A model generated the notes under the pieces. The model was not told the origin of the DNA. It saw only the letters and a program-made list of their open reading frames with translations, and searched no databases. 64,000 nucleotides of DNA, from positions 385,564 through 449,563 of the forward strand of contig PBJO01000007.1 in assembly GCA_002720745.1 (NCBI GenBank), in the 5' to 3' direction. Position 1 is the first letter of the stretch. Every line of letters starts with the position of its first letter. Positions 8,766 to 18,693 of this stretch are shown here, one piece after another. A program made the position numbers and the translations under genes. The DNA comes from Balneola sp. (lineage in GTDB: Bacteria > Bacteroidota > Rhodothermia > Balneolales > Balneolaceae).

Positions 8766-9616
8766 ATTCCTTTATTAGAGAGAATTACTTCAGCAGTAGT
8801 CCCTGCTACATCTTCATTGTTGTAGAGCATGATTTGAGCATGAATTCGTTGAGCAGCAGCATGTGCTATGCTTAAACCAAGCCCACTTCCTTCAACATGC
8901 TCAACATCTTCCCCACGCTCGAATGCTTTTATTAAGTTTACAGATGAATTAGCCCCTAAACCTATCCCACTATCTATCACCTTTATCGTAAGTGTATTGT
9001 GACTCTGTTCTAAAAACAATGCGATTTTGCTATTATCAGGTGAGTATTTCGACGCATTCTCAACCAAGGTGCCTAATATGATGCTGAGTAAGTGATAATC
9101 TGTTTCGTACTCAAACGATTCATCTAGCATCTGAATCTCTAACTCTAAATTCTGTGATTGTTTTATCAACTCATTAAGACTATTTCGTTCATTTTCAAAC
9201 CATGTAGTTATATCTCTAATTTGCTTACCAGTGGCCTGATGTGAATAATCTCTGTTATGTAATTGCTTCATGTTCTCTAATAAAAACTCCATGCGACGAC
9301 TTAATTTCTCTAATCGATCGCACCACATTTGCAGCTTATCCGGCTCTACAGTTGCTTGTGCATCTAGCTGAGACTTAAGAAGCTGTATAGTACTCACTAT
9401 CCCTGCTAAGGGTGTTCTGAGCTCATGTTCAAGCACTGAACTCACAAAATTGTCGTAGGACAAATGTGCGTTAACTTGGTAGAGGAGCTGTTTAGTTTTA
9501 CTATGGACTTGACCCTCAGTACTATTTGAAGGCACCATTGAATGAGCAAGTTCCACAGACTGATTAGTGGTTAATTCCTCAACCAACGCTGAGAGTAATG
9601 GATGTAATTCGTTCAC
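8744..9616 (-). CDS. soluble sensor histidine kinase without a recognisable sensor domain
   Basis: This 290-aa protein starts at GTG. It has no membrane helix and only about 50 residues before the HisKA helix. The phospho-accepting His is H64 in LEHELRTPLAGI. The HATPase_c domain has an N box (TLVENASKYSPDNS), a G1 box (VIDSGIGLG) and a G2 box (GSGLGLSIAHAA). It autophosphorylates and should pass the phosphate to the CheY-like protein encoded next to it. The signal is unknown. Being cytosolic, it may sense a bound partner protein. Confidence 0.88.
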   Translation of the reverse strand: MNELHPLLSALVEELTTNQSVELAHSMVPSNSTEGQVHSKTKQLLYQVNAHLSYDNFVSSVLEHELRTPLAGIVSTIQLLKSQLDAQATVEPDKLQMWCDRLEKLSRRMEFLLENMKQLHNRDYSHQATGKQIRDITTWFENERNSLNELIKQSQNLELEIQMLDESFEYETDYHLLSIILGTLVENASKYSPDNSKIALFLEQSHNTLTIKVIDSGIGLGANSSVNLIKAFERGEDVEHVEGSGLGLSIAHAAAQRIHAQIMLYNNEDVAGTTAEVILSNKGICQKTLF

Positions 9617-9684
9617 TGAAATGTGTTAGAACCTAATTGTGTAACCGAGTAACTTTTCCGATGTTCTCTTTTTTACTGAAATGT
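9615..9684. repeat. 10-bp direct repeat ACTGAAATGT (two copies, 60 nt apart)
   Basis: Copies lie at 9615-9624, overlapping the GTG start of the kinase gene, and at 9675-9684, abutting the left arm of the 13-bp inverted repeat. Both are in the divergent control region between the kinase and idh. The spacing of 60 nt is close to six helical turns. This may be an operator pair or chance. Confidence 0.4.
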
Positions 9685-9718
9685 AAAATAGGAAATCCAT
9701 AGGTAGATTTCCTATTTT
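9685..9718. promoter_or_regulatory. perfect 13-bp inverted repeat between divergent kinase and idh genes
   Basis: The left arm AAAATAGGAAATC (9685-9697) and the right arm GATTTCCTATTTT (9706-9718) are exact complements around an 8-nt loop. The genes on both sides point away from it, so it does not end an upstream gene. It could be a regulator site for the kinase/regulator or idh promoters. It could also be a leader hairpin in the roughly 70-nt stretch before the idh ATG. Confidence 0.5.
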
Positions 9719-9790
9719 CTATTAATAACTAAACCAACTTTAAATAAAGCCAATAGTAAGCGTTGGCTTCCTATAAAATCCCAGTTGAGC

Positions 9791-12028
9791 ATGGCAACCA
9801 CTAAAGAAAAAATTATTTATACCTACACAGACGAAGCACCCGCCTTAGCCACTCATTCTTTTTTACCAATAGTAAAGGCCATTACTCGGGCAGCAAAAGT
9901 AGAACTTGAACTTCGAGACATCTCCTTAGCAGCTAGGGTGTTATCTCAATTCCCTGAATTTCTCTCAAAAGAACAAGTAGTAAGTGATGATTTATTAGAG
10001 TTGGGAGAACTGGTAAAAAAACCTGAGGCTAATATTATAAAGCTTCCAAATATTAGCGCATCAATCCCTCAGCTCGTCGCAACCATAAAAGAGCTTCAAA
10101 AAGCTGGGTTTGGATTGCCAGACTACCCTACTACTGCTAATACACCAAAAGAAATTGATATAAAAAATAGATACGATCGGGTTAAAGGCAGTGCTGTTAA
10201 TCCGGTATTGAGAGAAGGTAATTCAGACAGACGAGCACCCAAAGCCGTAAAAGAATACGCTCAGAATAATCCTCATAGTATGGGTGATTGGTCTCCAGAT
10301 TCAAAAACTACTGTTGCCACCATGGCCGGCGAAGATTTCGCTAATAATGAAAAATCAGTAACTGTGCTAAAAGATGGTAATTTTAGAATAGAACATATCA
10401 ATGAAGACATGGAAGTTACGGTGTTAAAATCTCGAACCCCTATTCAAAAAGGTGATTTACTGGACGGCACTTTTATGAGTATCAAGGCTCTAAGAACGTT
10501 TTTAAAGGAGCAAATTCAAAAAGCAAAAGAACAAAGTGTGCTGTTCTCTATTCACATGAAAGCTACAATGATGAAGGTTTCAGATCCTATCATTTTTGGC
10601 CATGCAGTCGAGGTATTTTTCAGTGAAGTATATGAACAATATCCCCACCTACTTGAAATGATTAATCATAATTCTAACAATGGATTAGGAGATTTATTAA
10701 ATAATTTAAATAAACTCTCTCAGCCTGAAAAAACTATCCTTCAAGCAGCTGTTGAAAAAGTCCTTGAGTATGATACTGAAGTAGCTATGGTAGATTCTGA
10801 TAATGGCATCACAAACCTTCACGTTCCGAGCGACGTAATTATTGATGCATCTATGCCAGCAATGATTCGCTTATCAGGAAAAATGTGGGATAAGAATGGT
10901 GAGACAAAAGATACCATAGCGGTTATTCCAGACAGTAGCTATGCGTCAGTTTACCATGAAGTTATTGAAGACTGTAAACAGCATGGCGCCTTTAATCCGT
11001 CCACTATGGGTAGTGTACCAAACGTCGGATTAATGGCTCAGAAAGCTGAAGAGTATGGATCTCATGACAAAACCTTCGAAATTAATGAAGCTGGCACTGT
11101 TCGAGTAGTCACTGATAATGGTCAGGTGATGATGGAGCACCAAGTAGAAAAAGGTGATATTTGGAGAGCATGTTTGGTAAAAGATGCTGCTATACAAAAT
11201 TGGGTACATTTAGCAGTAAATCGATCTAGAGTCTCAAATACACCGGCAGTGTTTTGGCTAAATGAAACCCGTGCACACGACTGGCAACTAATTAACAAAG
11301 TTCAATCTTATCTTAAAGATTATGACAACGCTGATCTTGATTTACGCATATTATCACCAAGTGACGCTACTGTTTACACCCTAAAAAGACTTCGGCAAGG
11401 TCATGATACTATTTCTGTTACAGGAAATGTACTAAGGGATTATTTAACCGATCTCTTCCCTATTTTAGAACTAGGAACAAGTGCCAAAATGCTATCGATA
11501 GTACCCCTCATGAATGGTGGTGGTTTGTTTGAAACCGGGGCAGGTGGATCTGCACCAAAGCATGTTCAACAATTCAAAAAGGAAAATTATTTGCGTTGGG
11601 ATTCATTAGGTGAGTTTTTGGCGTTAGCAGAGTCCTTGGCTCATTTGGCCAAAACCTTCTCTAATAAACGTGCATTAATTTTATCTGAAGCTTTACAAAA
11701 TGCTAATAGTACTTTCTTAAAGGAAAATAAGTCTCCAACCCGTAGATTAGGCGGTATTGATAATCGTGGTAGTCACTTTTATTTAGCTATGTATTGGATC
11801 GAAGAATTGGCTCAACAACAAACGGACACCGCACTAGCTTCTATGTTTGCGGAAATACATAAAGAGTTGAAGGATAATGAACAAACTATTGTTTCTGAAT
11901 TAATTGATGTTCAAGGTCAAAAACAAAACATAACAGGGTACTATTTCATGGAAAAAAGCGTTTTAGATGTAGCTATGCGTCCAAGCAACACATTTAATTC
12001 TATACTTGATAAAATTGAAATACAGTAA
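9791..12028 (+). CDS. monomeric NADP-dependent isocitrate dehydrogenase
   Basis: This 745-aa enzyme of the TCA cycle oxidises isocitrate to 2-oxoglutarate and makes NADPH. It is the large monomeric IDH-II type. Recognisable segments are [19 protein letters not shown] at the N-terminus, the long [14 protein letters not shown] block (about residue 145), [20 protein letters not shown], and the [20 protein letters not shown] loop near 580. I prefer the ATG at 9791 to an in-frame TTG two codons earlier. Length and motifs are normal. The upstream region holds a strong inverted repeat and a direct repeat. Confidence 0.96.
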   Translation: MATTKEKIIYTYTDEAPALATHSFLPIVKAITRAAKVELELRDISLAARVLSQFPEFLSKEQVVSDDLLELGELVKKPEANIIKLPNISASIPQLVATIKELQKAGFGLPDYPTTANTPKEIDIKNRYDRVKGSAVNPVLREGNSDRRAPKAVKEYAQNNPHSMGDWSPDSKTTVATMAGEDFANNEKSVTVLKDGNFRIEHINEDMEVTVLKSRTPIQKGDLLDGTFMSIKALRTFLKEQIQKAKEQSVLFSIHMKATMMKVSDPIIFGHAVEVFFSEVYEQYPHLLEMINHNSNNGLGDLLNNLNKLSQPEKTILQAAVEKVLEYDTEVAMVDSDNGITNLHVPSDVIIDASMPAMIRLSGKMWDKNGETKDTIAVIPDSSYASVYHEVIEDCKQHGAFNPSTMGSVPNVGLMAQKAEEYGSHDKTFEINEAGTVRVVTDNGQVMMEHQVEKGDIWRACLVKDAAIQNWVHLAVNRSRVSNTPAVFWLNETRAHDWQLINKVQSYLKDYDNADLDLRILSPSDATVYTLKRLRQGHDTISVTGNVLRDYLTDLFPILELGTSAKMLSIVPLMNGGGLFETGAGGSAPKHVQQFKKENYLRWDSLGEFLALAESLAHLAKTFSNKRALILSEALQNANSTFLKENKSPTRRLGGIDNRGSHFYLAMYWIEELAQQQTDTALASMFAEIHKELKDNEQTIVSELIDVQGQKQNITGYYFMEKSVLDVAMRPSNTFNSILDKIEIQ

Positions 12029-12052
12029 CGTTTTTTAAAAACGCATATAAAT

Positions 12053-13567
12053 ATGAAAAAACCAAGTATTTATAAAACCCAGAAAAGCCTTAGTACACAA
12101 CTTGGTTTTGGATCTAAAATTCTGATTGTATTATTATTAGGGTTTACTTTTAAGTCTCAAATAAAAGCTCAAACAAATGATTCCTATCGCTATTTAGCAC
12201 AGAGTAAAATTCAGAATGGGTTTAATGTAGATTTCCAATGGATTAAAGCAACGGAAGATTCTGCAATATTAGCTGTACTTTTATCCATACCACATCATCA
12301 ATTAACCTTCGAACGACAAGATGAAAGTAATTATACTGCTCGTTATCAATTGAATTTAGAAATCTACAAAGGATTCTATGAAGATGAGAATACAAGAGAA
12401 TTAGCAGAGCGTATTTTCATTGGGGATACTATTTTTGTCAGTGAATATGAGAAATCCTTAGATCCTAATGAGATTACTGAAGTGTTAACAACATTATACT
12501 TACCCAGTGATAAGTACACAATCTACATGGATTATAATTACATAAAAGGCAGACCAGCGATTTCAGGGGTACAAATAGACTCAGAAAAATTACAACGTCT
12601 CAATCCCAACCGTCGCAGAACTAGAGACAAGAACTCTGGGGACCCTATTTTTAAACAATATATTCCAAAAGAGATTTTAAGAGAAATTGGACTACAATTG
12701 CATCCACCCAAATCTCAAGAATCTCTGTTTTTTTTCAACAACTCAAGTGGGAGTGCTAAGGCAAATATTACCTTTTCCACACGAAATGAAAAAAAAGTTG
12801 TTAAATGGATTGGGTCAACAAGCCAAATAAGCTATAGTGAAAATTCCTATATAGGAACTCCAACTTTTGCTCTTGATTCGATATCTACCTTTGATTTAGT
12901 TATTTCTACAGTATCAAAGCCAGAGAATATAGTATTCTCAAAAGCTATAGAAAGTAAGACTTTACCCAGGTTCAAAGTAAACTTTCCGCTTAATAATCAA
13001 CTTATTGAGAATACACAAAATATAAATACAGAATTCTACTTGATTGATTTAGAAACCAAAGTGCTGGACAATAAGAGGTACAAATTAGATCTGCAATCTA
13101 ATAATGATAATATTAACTCATTGAATTTTGAGACCTTCTGGCAGGATATGCCCATCAGCCTTTTACAGCTCGATGTAGCCATAGAAATGCTTCGTTATAT
13201 TGTGCATGAACAAACTATTGAAGATGTTTTAAAGAAAAAAAATGAAGATAAGATGAGTTGGTTTAATTCGTTTTGGGATTCAAAAGATCCTATACGTGCG
13301 ACTGCTAAAAATGAATTAATGAATGAATATTATAGTAGAATTGATTTTGCCTTTGATCAGTTCTCAACAGCTAGTCAACCCGAAGGTTATGACTCTGATC
13401 AAGGACGAATTTACATTAAAATTGGACCTCCGAAAGAGATTATTCGTACTTTCCCTACTAGTAGAAGGGTTATAGAAGAGTGGATTTATCCAAATAGAAC
13501 CTTTATTTTTGCAGCTAGTTCTGGCTTTGGAGATTTCATACTAGTCAATGCGAATAGGGAGAACTAG
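12053..13567 (+). CDS. GWxTD domain-containing secreted protein
   Basis: This 504-aa protein has a signal peptide: basic residues, then KILIVLLLGFTFKSQIKAQ, with cleavage after about residue 40. Its C-terminal ~110 residues form a GWxTD domain. FDQFSTASQPEGYDSDQGRI then YIKIGPPKEII and EEWIYPNRTFIF align with the usual pattern; the motif here reads GYDSD instead of GWxTD. The family is typical of Bacteroidota and Acidobacteria, and its function is not established. It is followed after 2 nt by pdxA. It is probably periplasmic. Confidence 0.8.
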   Translation: MKKPSIYKTQKSLSTQLGFGSKILIVLLLGFTFKSQIKAQTNDSYRYLAQSKIQNGFNVDFQWIKATEDSAILAVLLSIPHHQLTFERQDESNYTARYQLNLEIYKGFYEDENTRELAERIFIGDTIFVSEYEKSLDPNEITEVLTTLYLPSDKYTIYMDYNYIKGRPAISGVQIDSEKLQRLNPNRRRTRDKNSGDPIFKQYIPKEILREIGLQLHPPKSQESLFFFNNSSGSAKANITFSTRNEKKVVKWIGSTSQISYSENSYIGTPTFALDSISTFDLVISTVSKPENIVFSKAIESKTLPRFKVNFPLNNQLIENTQNINTEFYLIDLETKVLDNKRYKLDLQSNNDNINSLNFETFWQDMPISLLQLDVAIEMLRYIVHEQTIEDVLKKKNEDKMSWFNSFWDSKDPIRATAKNELMNEYYSRIDFAFDQFSTASQPEGYDSDQGRIYIKIGPPKEIIRTFPTSRRVIEEWIYPNRTFIFAASSGFGDFILVNANREN

Positions 13568-13569
13568 TA

Positions 13570-14616
13570 TTGAACACTAAGCCCCGTTTAGCCGTCTCAA
13601 TCGGTGATCCAAATGGTATTGGCCCAGAAGTCACCTTTAAGATGCTACTATCCCTTGATCTATCTCTGTCCACTCCTATTGTGTCGGCGCCTCATCTATT
13701 ATTTCAACAACTTGTCAAAGAAAAAAATAATTTTTATTCGGGGGCAATACGAATAACACCAAGTATAAATTACATTTCAAATCACACACAAGTGGTGGAG
13801 GGAGCAATTAATGTACTTGAGTCTTTTAAATGTTGGTCTGAGCTAGAATTTTCTAGTTCTAACTATGGTCAGATCACAGCCTTGGCTGGTGAAATAAGTA
13901 TGCAATCGGTATTTGCCGGGATTCAACTCTGCCTAAAAAAACATGCACATGCCCTTGTGACGGCTCCTATATCTAAAGAAAGTATTCAACTCGCTGGATA
14001 TAAAGTACCTGGACATACAGAATATTTAATGGAACAAACAGGCGCAGAAGATGTGGTCATGATGCTTTCCGGTAGAGGGTTGAATATTTGCTTACTAACC
14101 ACTCATTTGCCGCTAAAATCAGTGGTTAATCACATAAATAAAGCCACTTTAGTTTCTAAAATTAGAATCATTTGTACTCATTTTAACTCCTATAAACCAG
14201 ACCGAGTACCTAAAATTGCTTTATTGGGAATTAATCCACATGCTGGGGACGGAGGGGTGCTTGGTTACGAGGAACAGGAGATTATTGAACCTGTTTTGGA
14301 GTCGTTTCACAATGATCCTAAAGTCGAGCTATCAGGCCCCTTCCCTGCTGATGCATTCTTCGGTAGAAAACAATTCTTAGAATATGACGTGGTTCTTGCA
14401 GCCTATCATGATCAAGGTTTAACCCCCTTTAAATTATGGTCTATGGGTAAAGGGGTTAATTGTACCTTAGGATTACCATTTATTCGTACTTCGCCCGATC
14501 ACGGGACCGCCTTTGACATAGTAGGAAAATGGGAAGCTGAGCCTGACTCTATGTTAGAAGCCTATAAAGTTGCCCTAGCTTATTTATCTAGTCCCCAAAA
14601 AACAGACCCAATATGA
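13570..14616 (+). CDS. pdxA: 4-hydroxythreonine-4-phosphate dehydrogenase PdxA
   Basis: This 348-aa NAD-dependent enzyme of the DXP-dependent vitamin B6 pathway oxidises 4-phospho-hydroxy-threonine. Signatures are AVSIGDPNGIGPEV at the N-terminus, VTAPISKESIQLAGY, the metal His in GHTEYL, and the AAYHDQGLTPFKL block with TSPDHGTAFDI at the C-terminus. The start is TTG, 2 nt after the GWxTD stop. The next methyltransferase gene overlaps its end (ATGA). Confidence 0.95.
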   Translation: MNTKPRLAVSIGDPNGIGPEVTFKMLLSLDLSLSTPIVSAPHLLFQQLVKEKNNFYSGAIRITPSINYISNHTQVVEGAINVLESFKCWSELEFSSSNYGQITALAGEISMQSVFAGIQLCLKKHAHALVTAPISKESIQLAGYKVPGHTEYLMEQTGAEDVVMMLSGRGLNICLLTTHLPLKSVVNHINKATLVSKIRIICTHFNSYKPDRVPKIALLGINPHAGDGGVLGYEEQEIIEPVLESFHNDPKVELSGPFPADAFFGRKQFLEYDVVLAAYHDQGLTPFKLWSMGKGVNCTLGLPFIRTSPDHGTAFDIVGKWEAEPDSMLEAYKVALAYLSSPQKTDPI

Positions 14617-15389
14617 TTCGTGGCAACCAAAAACAGCCTATCTATTCTAAACTTGCTGAGATTTATGATCATATTATGAATGACGTAGACTATGCATATT
14701 GGGCTGAATATATAGATGATCTATTGCATCAACATCATCCAGAACCAACCTCTATTACCGAACTTTCCTGTGGAACTGCATCCCTAACCTTAGAATTGAG
14801 TAAACTAGGGGATTATAACTTACAGGCCTGTGATGCTTCCCTGGATATGGTTCGTATTGGAAGCAATAAACTGAATGGTTTGGCTTATCCTATTTCTTGT
14901 TTTCAAGCCTCATTCAGTGATCTAAGGTCTGTAAGAGATCAAGATGCACTGATAAGTGTATTCGATAGTGTTAATTATTTATTGCAACCACAAGAGATTT
15001 TACATTTTTTTCATGAAGCAGCCAAATCGCTAGCAAAAAACGGGCTTTTAATTTTTGATTTTTCTACTCCTAAAAATTCTATTGAAGCGGTTCATCATTT
15101 GAATGAAATTGAAGGTGAGTATCGTAATATTTATTACTACCGAACCAGTAAATTCGACTCAAAATTAAATTTACACACCAATTCTTTTGAAATTATTGAC
15201 CGTAGCCTAAATGTAAATCAAACTTGGATTGAAGAGCATCAACAAAGAGCATACGAACTCGAACACGTAAAGAAAATTTTGAATAAAAGTCCTCTAAAAC
15301 CTTTAAGTTTCTATGATTCTTTTTCCTTCAATGAAGCAAAGCCCACTTCAACCCGAATAACCGTTGTAGCTAGATGTCAGAATCAATAG
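14613..15389 (+). CDS. class I SAM-dependent methyltransferase, target unknown
   Basis: This is a 258-aa single-domain Rossmann methyltransferase. Motif I reads ELSCGTASLTLELSKLG (about 50-66), the acidic ribose-binding position follows at QACDASLDM, and motif IV is near ISVFDSVNYLLQP. The YxxLAEIYDHIMNDVDY opening is common in the Methyltransf_25 / DUF-type group seen next to other housekeeping genes. It starts inside pdxA and ends 16 nt inside ftsE, so it belongs to a tight operon. The substrate cannot be told from sequence. Confidence 0.82.
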   Translation: MIRGNQKQPIYSKLAEIYDHIMNDVDYAYWAEYIDDLLHQHHPEPTSITELSCGTASLTLELSKLGDYNLQACDASLDMVRIGSNKLNGLAYPISCFQASFSDLRSVRDQDALISVFDSVNYLLQPQEILHFFHEAAKSLAKNGLLIFDFSTPKNSIEAVHHLNEIEGEYRNIYYYRTSKFDSKLNLHTNSFEIIDRSLNVNQTWIEEHQQRAYELEHVKKILNKSPLKPLSFYDSFSFNEAKPTSTRITVVARCQNQ

Positions 15390-16045
15390 TAGAGTTAAAA
15401 AATGTTTCGCTGAATTATGACCACAGAAGTATTCTAATCGATGCCAATTTCAAGTTAATACAACAAGAGTTTGTCTATTTAATAGGACCTACAGGTGTGG
15501 GGAAGAGCAGTTTTTTAAAGCTATTATATCGTGATGTTGTTGCTCAATCAGGTGAAGTGATGGTGAATGGTTATCGACTAAAGAATCTGCAGGTAAAAAA
15601 AATACCCGAACTTCGAAGAAGTATGGGCATTGTGTTTCAAGATTTTCAGTTACTTATGGATCGTACAATTTTTGAAAATGTTGCATTTAGCCTGCATGTG
15701 ACAGGATACCCCAGCCCAAAGATTACTACAAAAGTAAATGAATTACTCACACTTGTTGGTCTTAGTCATCGTTTTAAGCAAATGCCGCAAGATCTGTCAG
15801 GTGGAGAGCAGCAACGCGTTGTTATAGCACGTGCACTGGCTAACGAACCTCGACTACTACTAGCTGATGAACCCACTGGTAATTTAGACCCAGATGCCTC
15901 CAAAGAAATAATGGAAATTCTGCTTAACATACATAAAAAAGGTACCGCTATTCTCATGGTTACACATGACCATAGTCTTGTAAAAAAATATCCTAGTCGA
16001 ACCGTGTTACTCAAAGATGGAAAAGTTAATGATTTAGATATCTAA
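15374..16045 (+). CDS. ftsE: cell-division ABC ATPase FtsE
   Basis: This 223-aa ABC ATPase has Walker [11 protein letters not shown] (about 38-47), a Q-loop [16 protein letters not shown] typical of FtsE, the signature LSGGEQQR, Walker [11 protein letters not shown], and the switch VTHDH. With FtsX it controls septal peptidoglycan hydrolases. No ftsX lies beside it, so its partner must be encoded elsewhere. It overlaps the previous methyltransferase gene by 16 nt. A LolD-like assignment is less likely because the LolD of this window is at 49 kb. Confidence 0.85.
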   Translation: MSESIVELKNVSLNYDHRSILIDANFKLIQQEFVYLIGPTGVGKSSFLKLLYRDVVAQSGEVMVNGYRLKNLQVKKIPELRRSMGIVFQDFQLLMDRTIFENVAFSLHVTGYPSPKITTKVNELLTLVGLSHRFKQMPQDLSGGEQQRVVIARALANEPRLLLADEPTGNLDPDASKEIMEILLNIHKKGTAILMVTHDHSLVKKYPSRTVLLKDGKVNDLDI

Positions 16046-16145
16046 TAGGCTTACTTGGGTATTCCGAATATTTTGCAACTTATAGTATTATTAATTGAAT
16101 AAAATTAGCAGATAAAAGTATAATTAAAAATAAATTGACGCATAA

Positions 16146-17090
16146 ATGATTAGCCAAGAACAGAAACGATGGACACAATTTATACGTAATAGGGCGCTTG
16201 AATTAGGCTTTGACGCCATTGGATTTGCTCAAGCAACTTATTTAGAAGATGACGACAGGCGACTAAGTACATGGCTAGAAGAAGGACGAAATGGAACTAT
16301 GTCTTGGATGGAAAATTACCATGAAAAACGTGTTGATCCACGCATACTTGTTCCTGGCACTCAGAGTGTAATATCCCTATTGGTTAGTTACAATACAAAA
16401 GATGTGCCATCCCACCTAAATCAAGGGGTATCTTTTGCAAAATATGCCCAGGGACGAGACTATCATCGGGTAATCAAGAAAAAACTCAAACTACTTTACC
16501 AACAGGTTCAACAAGAAATTCCGATTGCAGAAGGGCGTTATTTTGTGGATTCAGCACCGGTTCTCGAAAGAAGCTGGGCTCAACGATCCGGCCTAGGCTG
16601 GATTGGTAAAAATGGCAATCTACTCAACAAAAAACTAGGCTCTTACTTTTTTATAGCAGATATACTGCTAAATATTCCACTAGTATATGATCATGCTACT
16701 AGCGATCATTGCGGCACATGCCGGCGTTGTATTGACGCCTGTCCTACCAACGCAATTTATGAGCCCCAGAAGGTGGATGGATCTAAGTGTTTATCTCATT
16801 GGAACATTGAACATGCTGGAGAAATACCAACTTTTTTTCAGGAAAAAATGGGGAGATGGATCTTTGGCTGTGATATCTGTCAAGAAGTGTGCCCCTGGAA
16901 TACAAAAGCACTTTTAGGGCATTGGCCTGAATTTCGACCAAATAAACATTGGATTAGGCTTAGCCCACAGGAATGGACTCAACTTAAGAGAAAAGACTAC
17001 GAAGATTATTTTAATGGAACAGCAGTCCGACGTGTGAATTACGAGGATTTTCTAAGAAATGCTAGCATTATTTTAAACAACAATCAGTAA
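16146..17090 (+). CDS. queG: epoxyqueuosine reductase QueG
   Basis: This 314-aa cobalamin-dependent Fe-S enzyme catalyses the last step of queuosine synthesis in tRNA. The catalytic Asp is in FVDSAPVLERSWAQRSGLGW (D135). Two 4Fe-4S clusters are ligated by C189-C192-C195-C199 and by C215, C242, C245 and C249. The short form without C-terminal HEAT repeats is used. It has its own short upstream region after ftsE (100 nt) and runs convergent with the sigma-factor remnant. Together with the DUF3524 gene it suggests that Q-tRNA may be further glycosylated. Confidence 0.96.
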   Translation: MISQEQKRWTQFIRNRALELGFDAIGFAQATYLEDDDRRLSTWLEEGRNGTMSWMENYHEKRVDPRILVPGTQSVISLLVSYNTKDVPSHLNQGVSFAKYAQGRDYHRVIKKKLKLLYQQVQQEIPIAEGRYFVDSAPVLERSWAQRSGLGWIGKNGNLLNKKLGSYFFIADILLNIPLVYDHATSDHCGTCRRCIDACPTNAIYEPQKVDGSKCLSHWNIEHAGEIPTFFQEKMGRWIFGCDICQEVCPWNTKALLGHWPEFRPNKHWIRLSPQEWTQLKRKDYEDYFNGTAVRRVNYEDFLRNASIILNNNQ

Positions 17091-17108
17091 TCTTGTACAG
17101 TATGCTTC

Positions 17109-17633
17109 TTAAACTTATACAATATCTCTCTTGCTCTAAATTTATGCTTTTACCGTATCCAATGGTATGACCATCTTTTCCGCAATTTCTTGATAGCTTT
17201 TCTACTCAATATGCCGTTTTAAGATAACTTCTCTATATTTTTCAGGATATTGATAAATAGCCTTATAGACTTTATTACTCCGTTCCCGCCTAACCATGGG
17301 TTCGTCGGTGAAACTACCTTCATCAGCAAGATTTATAGAGGCATACAGTTCATCAGATTCATCTGTATGAAGACTCAGGGTTTGAATCTTTTTCTTTCGT
17401 AAATAATCGATTGTATTATATTTAATTATTCGATACAGCCAAGTAGAAAAAGCATAATCATTCTTATAATTTTTTAGACTTTTAAAAGCTTTTAAAAAAA
17501 TATCTTGAACCTAATCCTCCGCAAAATCAGGATTCAGAATCATTTTACTCACCTGAAAATAAACAGGTTTTTGAAATTTTTGAGTTAAATCAGAATAGGC
17601 TTTTTGATCTCCCTCAACAGCTATAACCACCAA
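17109..17633 (-). pseudogene. ECF sigma-70 factor remnant
   Basis: Minus-strand translation gives a clear ECF sigma factor. A region-2-like segment reads QDIFLKAFKSLKNY then FSTWLYRIIKYNTIDYLRKK. A linker follows (about 40 residues), then region 4 YREVILKRHIE and SYQEIAEKMVIPLDTVKA. The frame is never shifted, but it is cut by stops at 17511-17513 (TAG), 17202-17204 (TAG), 17142-17144 (TAA), 17136-17138 (TAG), 17115-17117 and 17109-17111 (both TAA). It has no good ATG; GTG at 17630 or TTG at 17633 are possible old starts. The gene is dead and lies just downstream of ppx on the same strand. Confidence 0.9.
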
Positions 17634-17707
17634 TTGATCGTCGTATGATGAGTTAAATGAGGCATCTTGACATTCGGTATGTTTGGAAATATGCTTCGCT
17701 ATAGTGT

Positions 17708-18619
17708 TTAATTTAGTAGTATACCATGCCTAATGCCACCGGTAGACACAATGAATTCTTCCGCTCTTGCGTATCTTAATACTCCCTCTAATATGAGTAA
17801 ACCAGCCAAAAATACATCTACTCTACCTTTCATAACTTCGGTATGTAATTCAAGCAAATACTCAAAGGTATGTATGCTGAATAGCCTAATAATATTAGTT
17901 AATTTATCGATACTTAAACGGTAATTATTTATATCAGGGGATCTATAAGGAAACATTTGTTGATCAATAGCCGCTAATGAGGTGGCCGTACCAGAAACAG
18001 CCACTATCTGTGTTTTAGAAGGAAAGCGTAATTGTGTTGCATGTAATAAAGCTTCTATTGACCGCCTGCACTCCCCTATCTCTTCTTGGAGAGGAGGTTT
18101 ATGTATTAAAAAACGTTCATTAAACCGCACACATCCCATATTAATTGAAATTCCACGGAGTAAGTTAGTTGAGTTACCAACAGCTAATTCGGTACTACCT
18201 CCGCCAATATCTACGATCATGATTGAATCTGATTCTACCTTTGTTTGGCTTATAGCCCCTAAATAGGTGTACTTTGCCTCATCTTCCCCACTAAGTATAA
18301 CAACCTGAAAACCAACAGCTTCCTTAACCAGTGTTAAGAATTCTTGCTTATTCGCTGCATCTCGAACGGCACTAGTCGCTGTAACCACTGTTTTTGTCAG
18401 TACTTCATCACCATATTTTTGGATAATACCTACATATTCTGATAAAACTTCAAGCACTTTATACATACTTTCCTTGGCAAGAAGTCCATTTGAATCAACC
18501 TCAGATCCCAACCTAGGTAAACGCTGGACCTCCTCAAGTACTCGCAATCCTTTTTCTGTTTGCTCAACAATGAGTAACAAAACAGAATTAGTACCTATAT
18601 CAATTGATGCTCTATACAA
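17708..18619 (-). CDS. exopolyphosphatase / Ppx-GppA family phosphatase
   Basis: This 303-aa ASKHA-fold phosphatase has the phosphate-1 motif SIDIGTNSVLLLIVE (5-19), the DIGGGSTELAVG phosphate-2 motif (about 142-153) and GTATSLAA further on. Family members hydrolyse polyphosphate or convert pppGpp to ppGpp. The short N-terminal-only form without the HD-like C-terminal domain is common in Bacteroidota and does not tell Ppx from GppA. The start is TTG. It ends two nt before the sigma remnant's upstream frame. Confidence 0.92.
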   Translation of the reverse strand: MYRASIDIGTNSVLLLIVEQTEKGLRVLEEVQRLPRLGSEVDSNGLLAKESMYKVLEVLSEYVGIIQKYGDEVLTKTVVTATSAVRDAANKQEFLTLVKEAVGFQVVILSGEDEAKYTYLGAISQTKVESDSIMIVDIGGGSTELAVGNSTNLLRGISINMGCVRFNERFLIHKPPLQEEIGECRRSIEALLHATQLRFPSKTQIVAVSGTATSLAAIDQQMFPYRSPDINNYRLSIDKLTNIIRLFSIHTFEYLLELHTEVMKGRVDVFLAGLLILEGVLRYARAEEFIVSTGGIRHGILLN

Positions 18620-18693
18620 CAGTGTTTATTATAAAGTAGATACTCTTTGGATTAGTCAAGGTAAGCTAATTTGAATCAAATTAATTTGTGAAT

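Noticed and set aside
9685-9718. The 13-bp inverted repeat as an intrinsic terminator
   Set aside because: Both flanking genes are transcribed away from it and no U tract of the usual kind follows.
17109-17633. Recoding of TAG or TAA as an amino acid to explain the interrupted frames
   Set aside because: Normal genes in the window end at TAA, TAG and TGA as usual, and the sigma remnant also lacks a good start, so decay is simpler.
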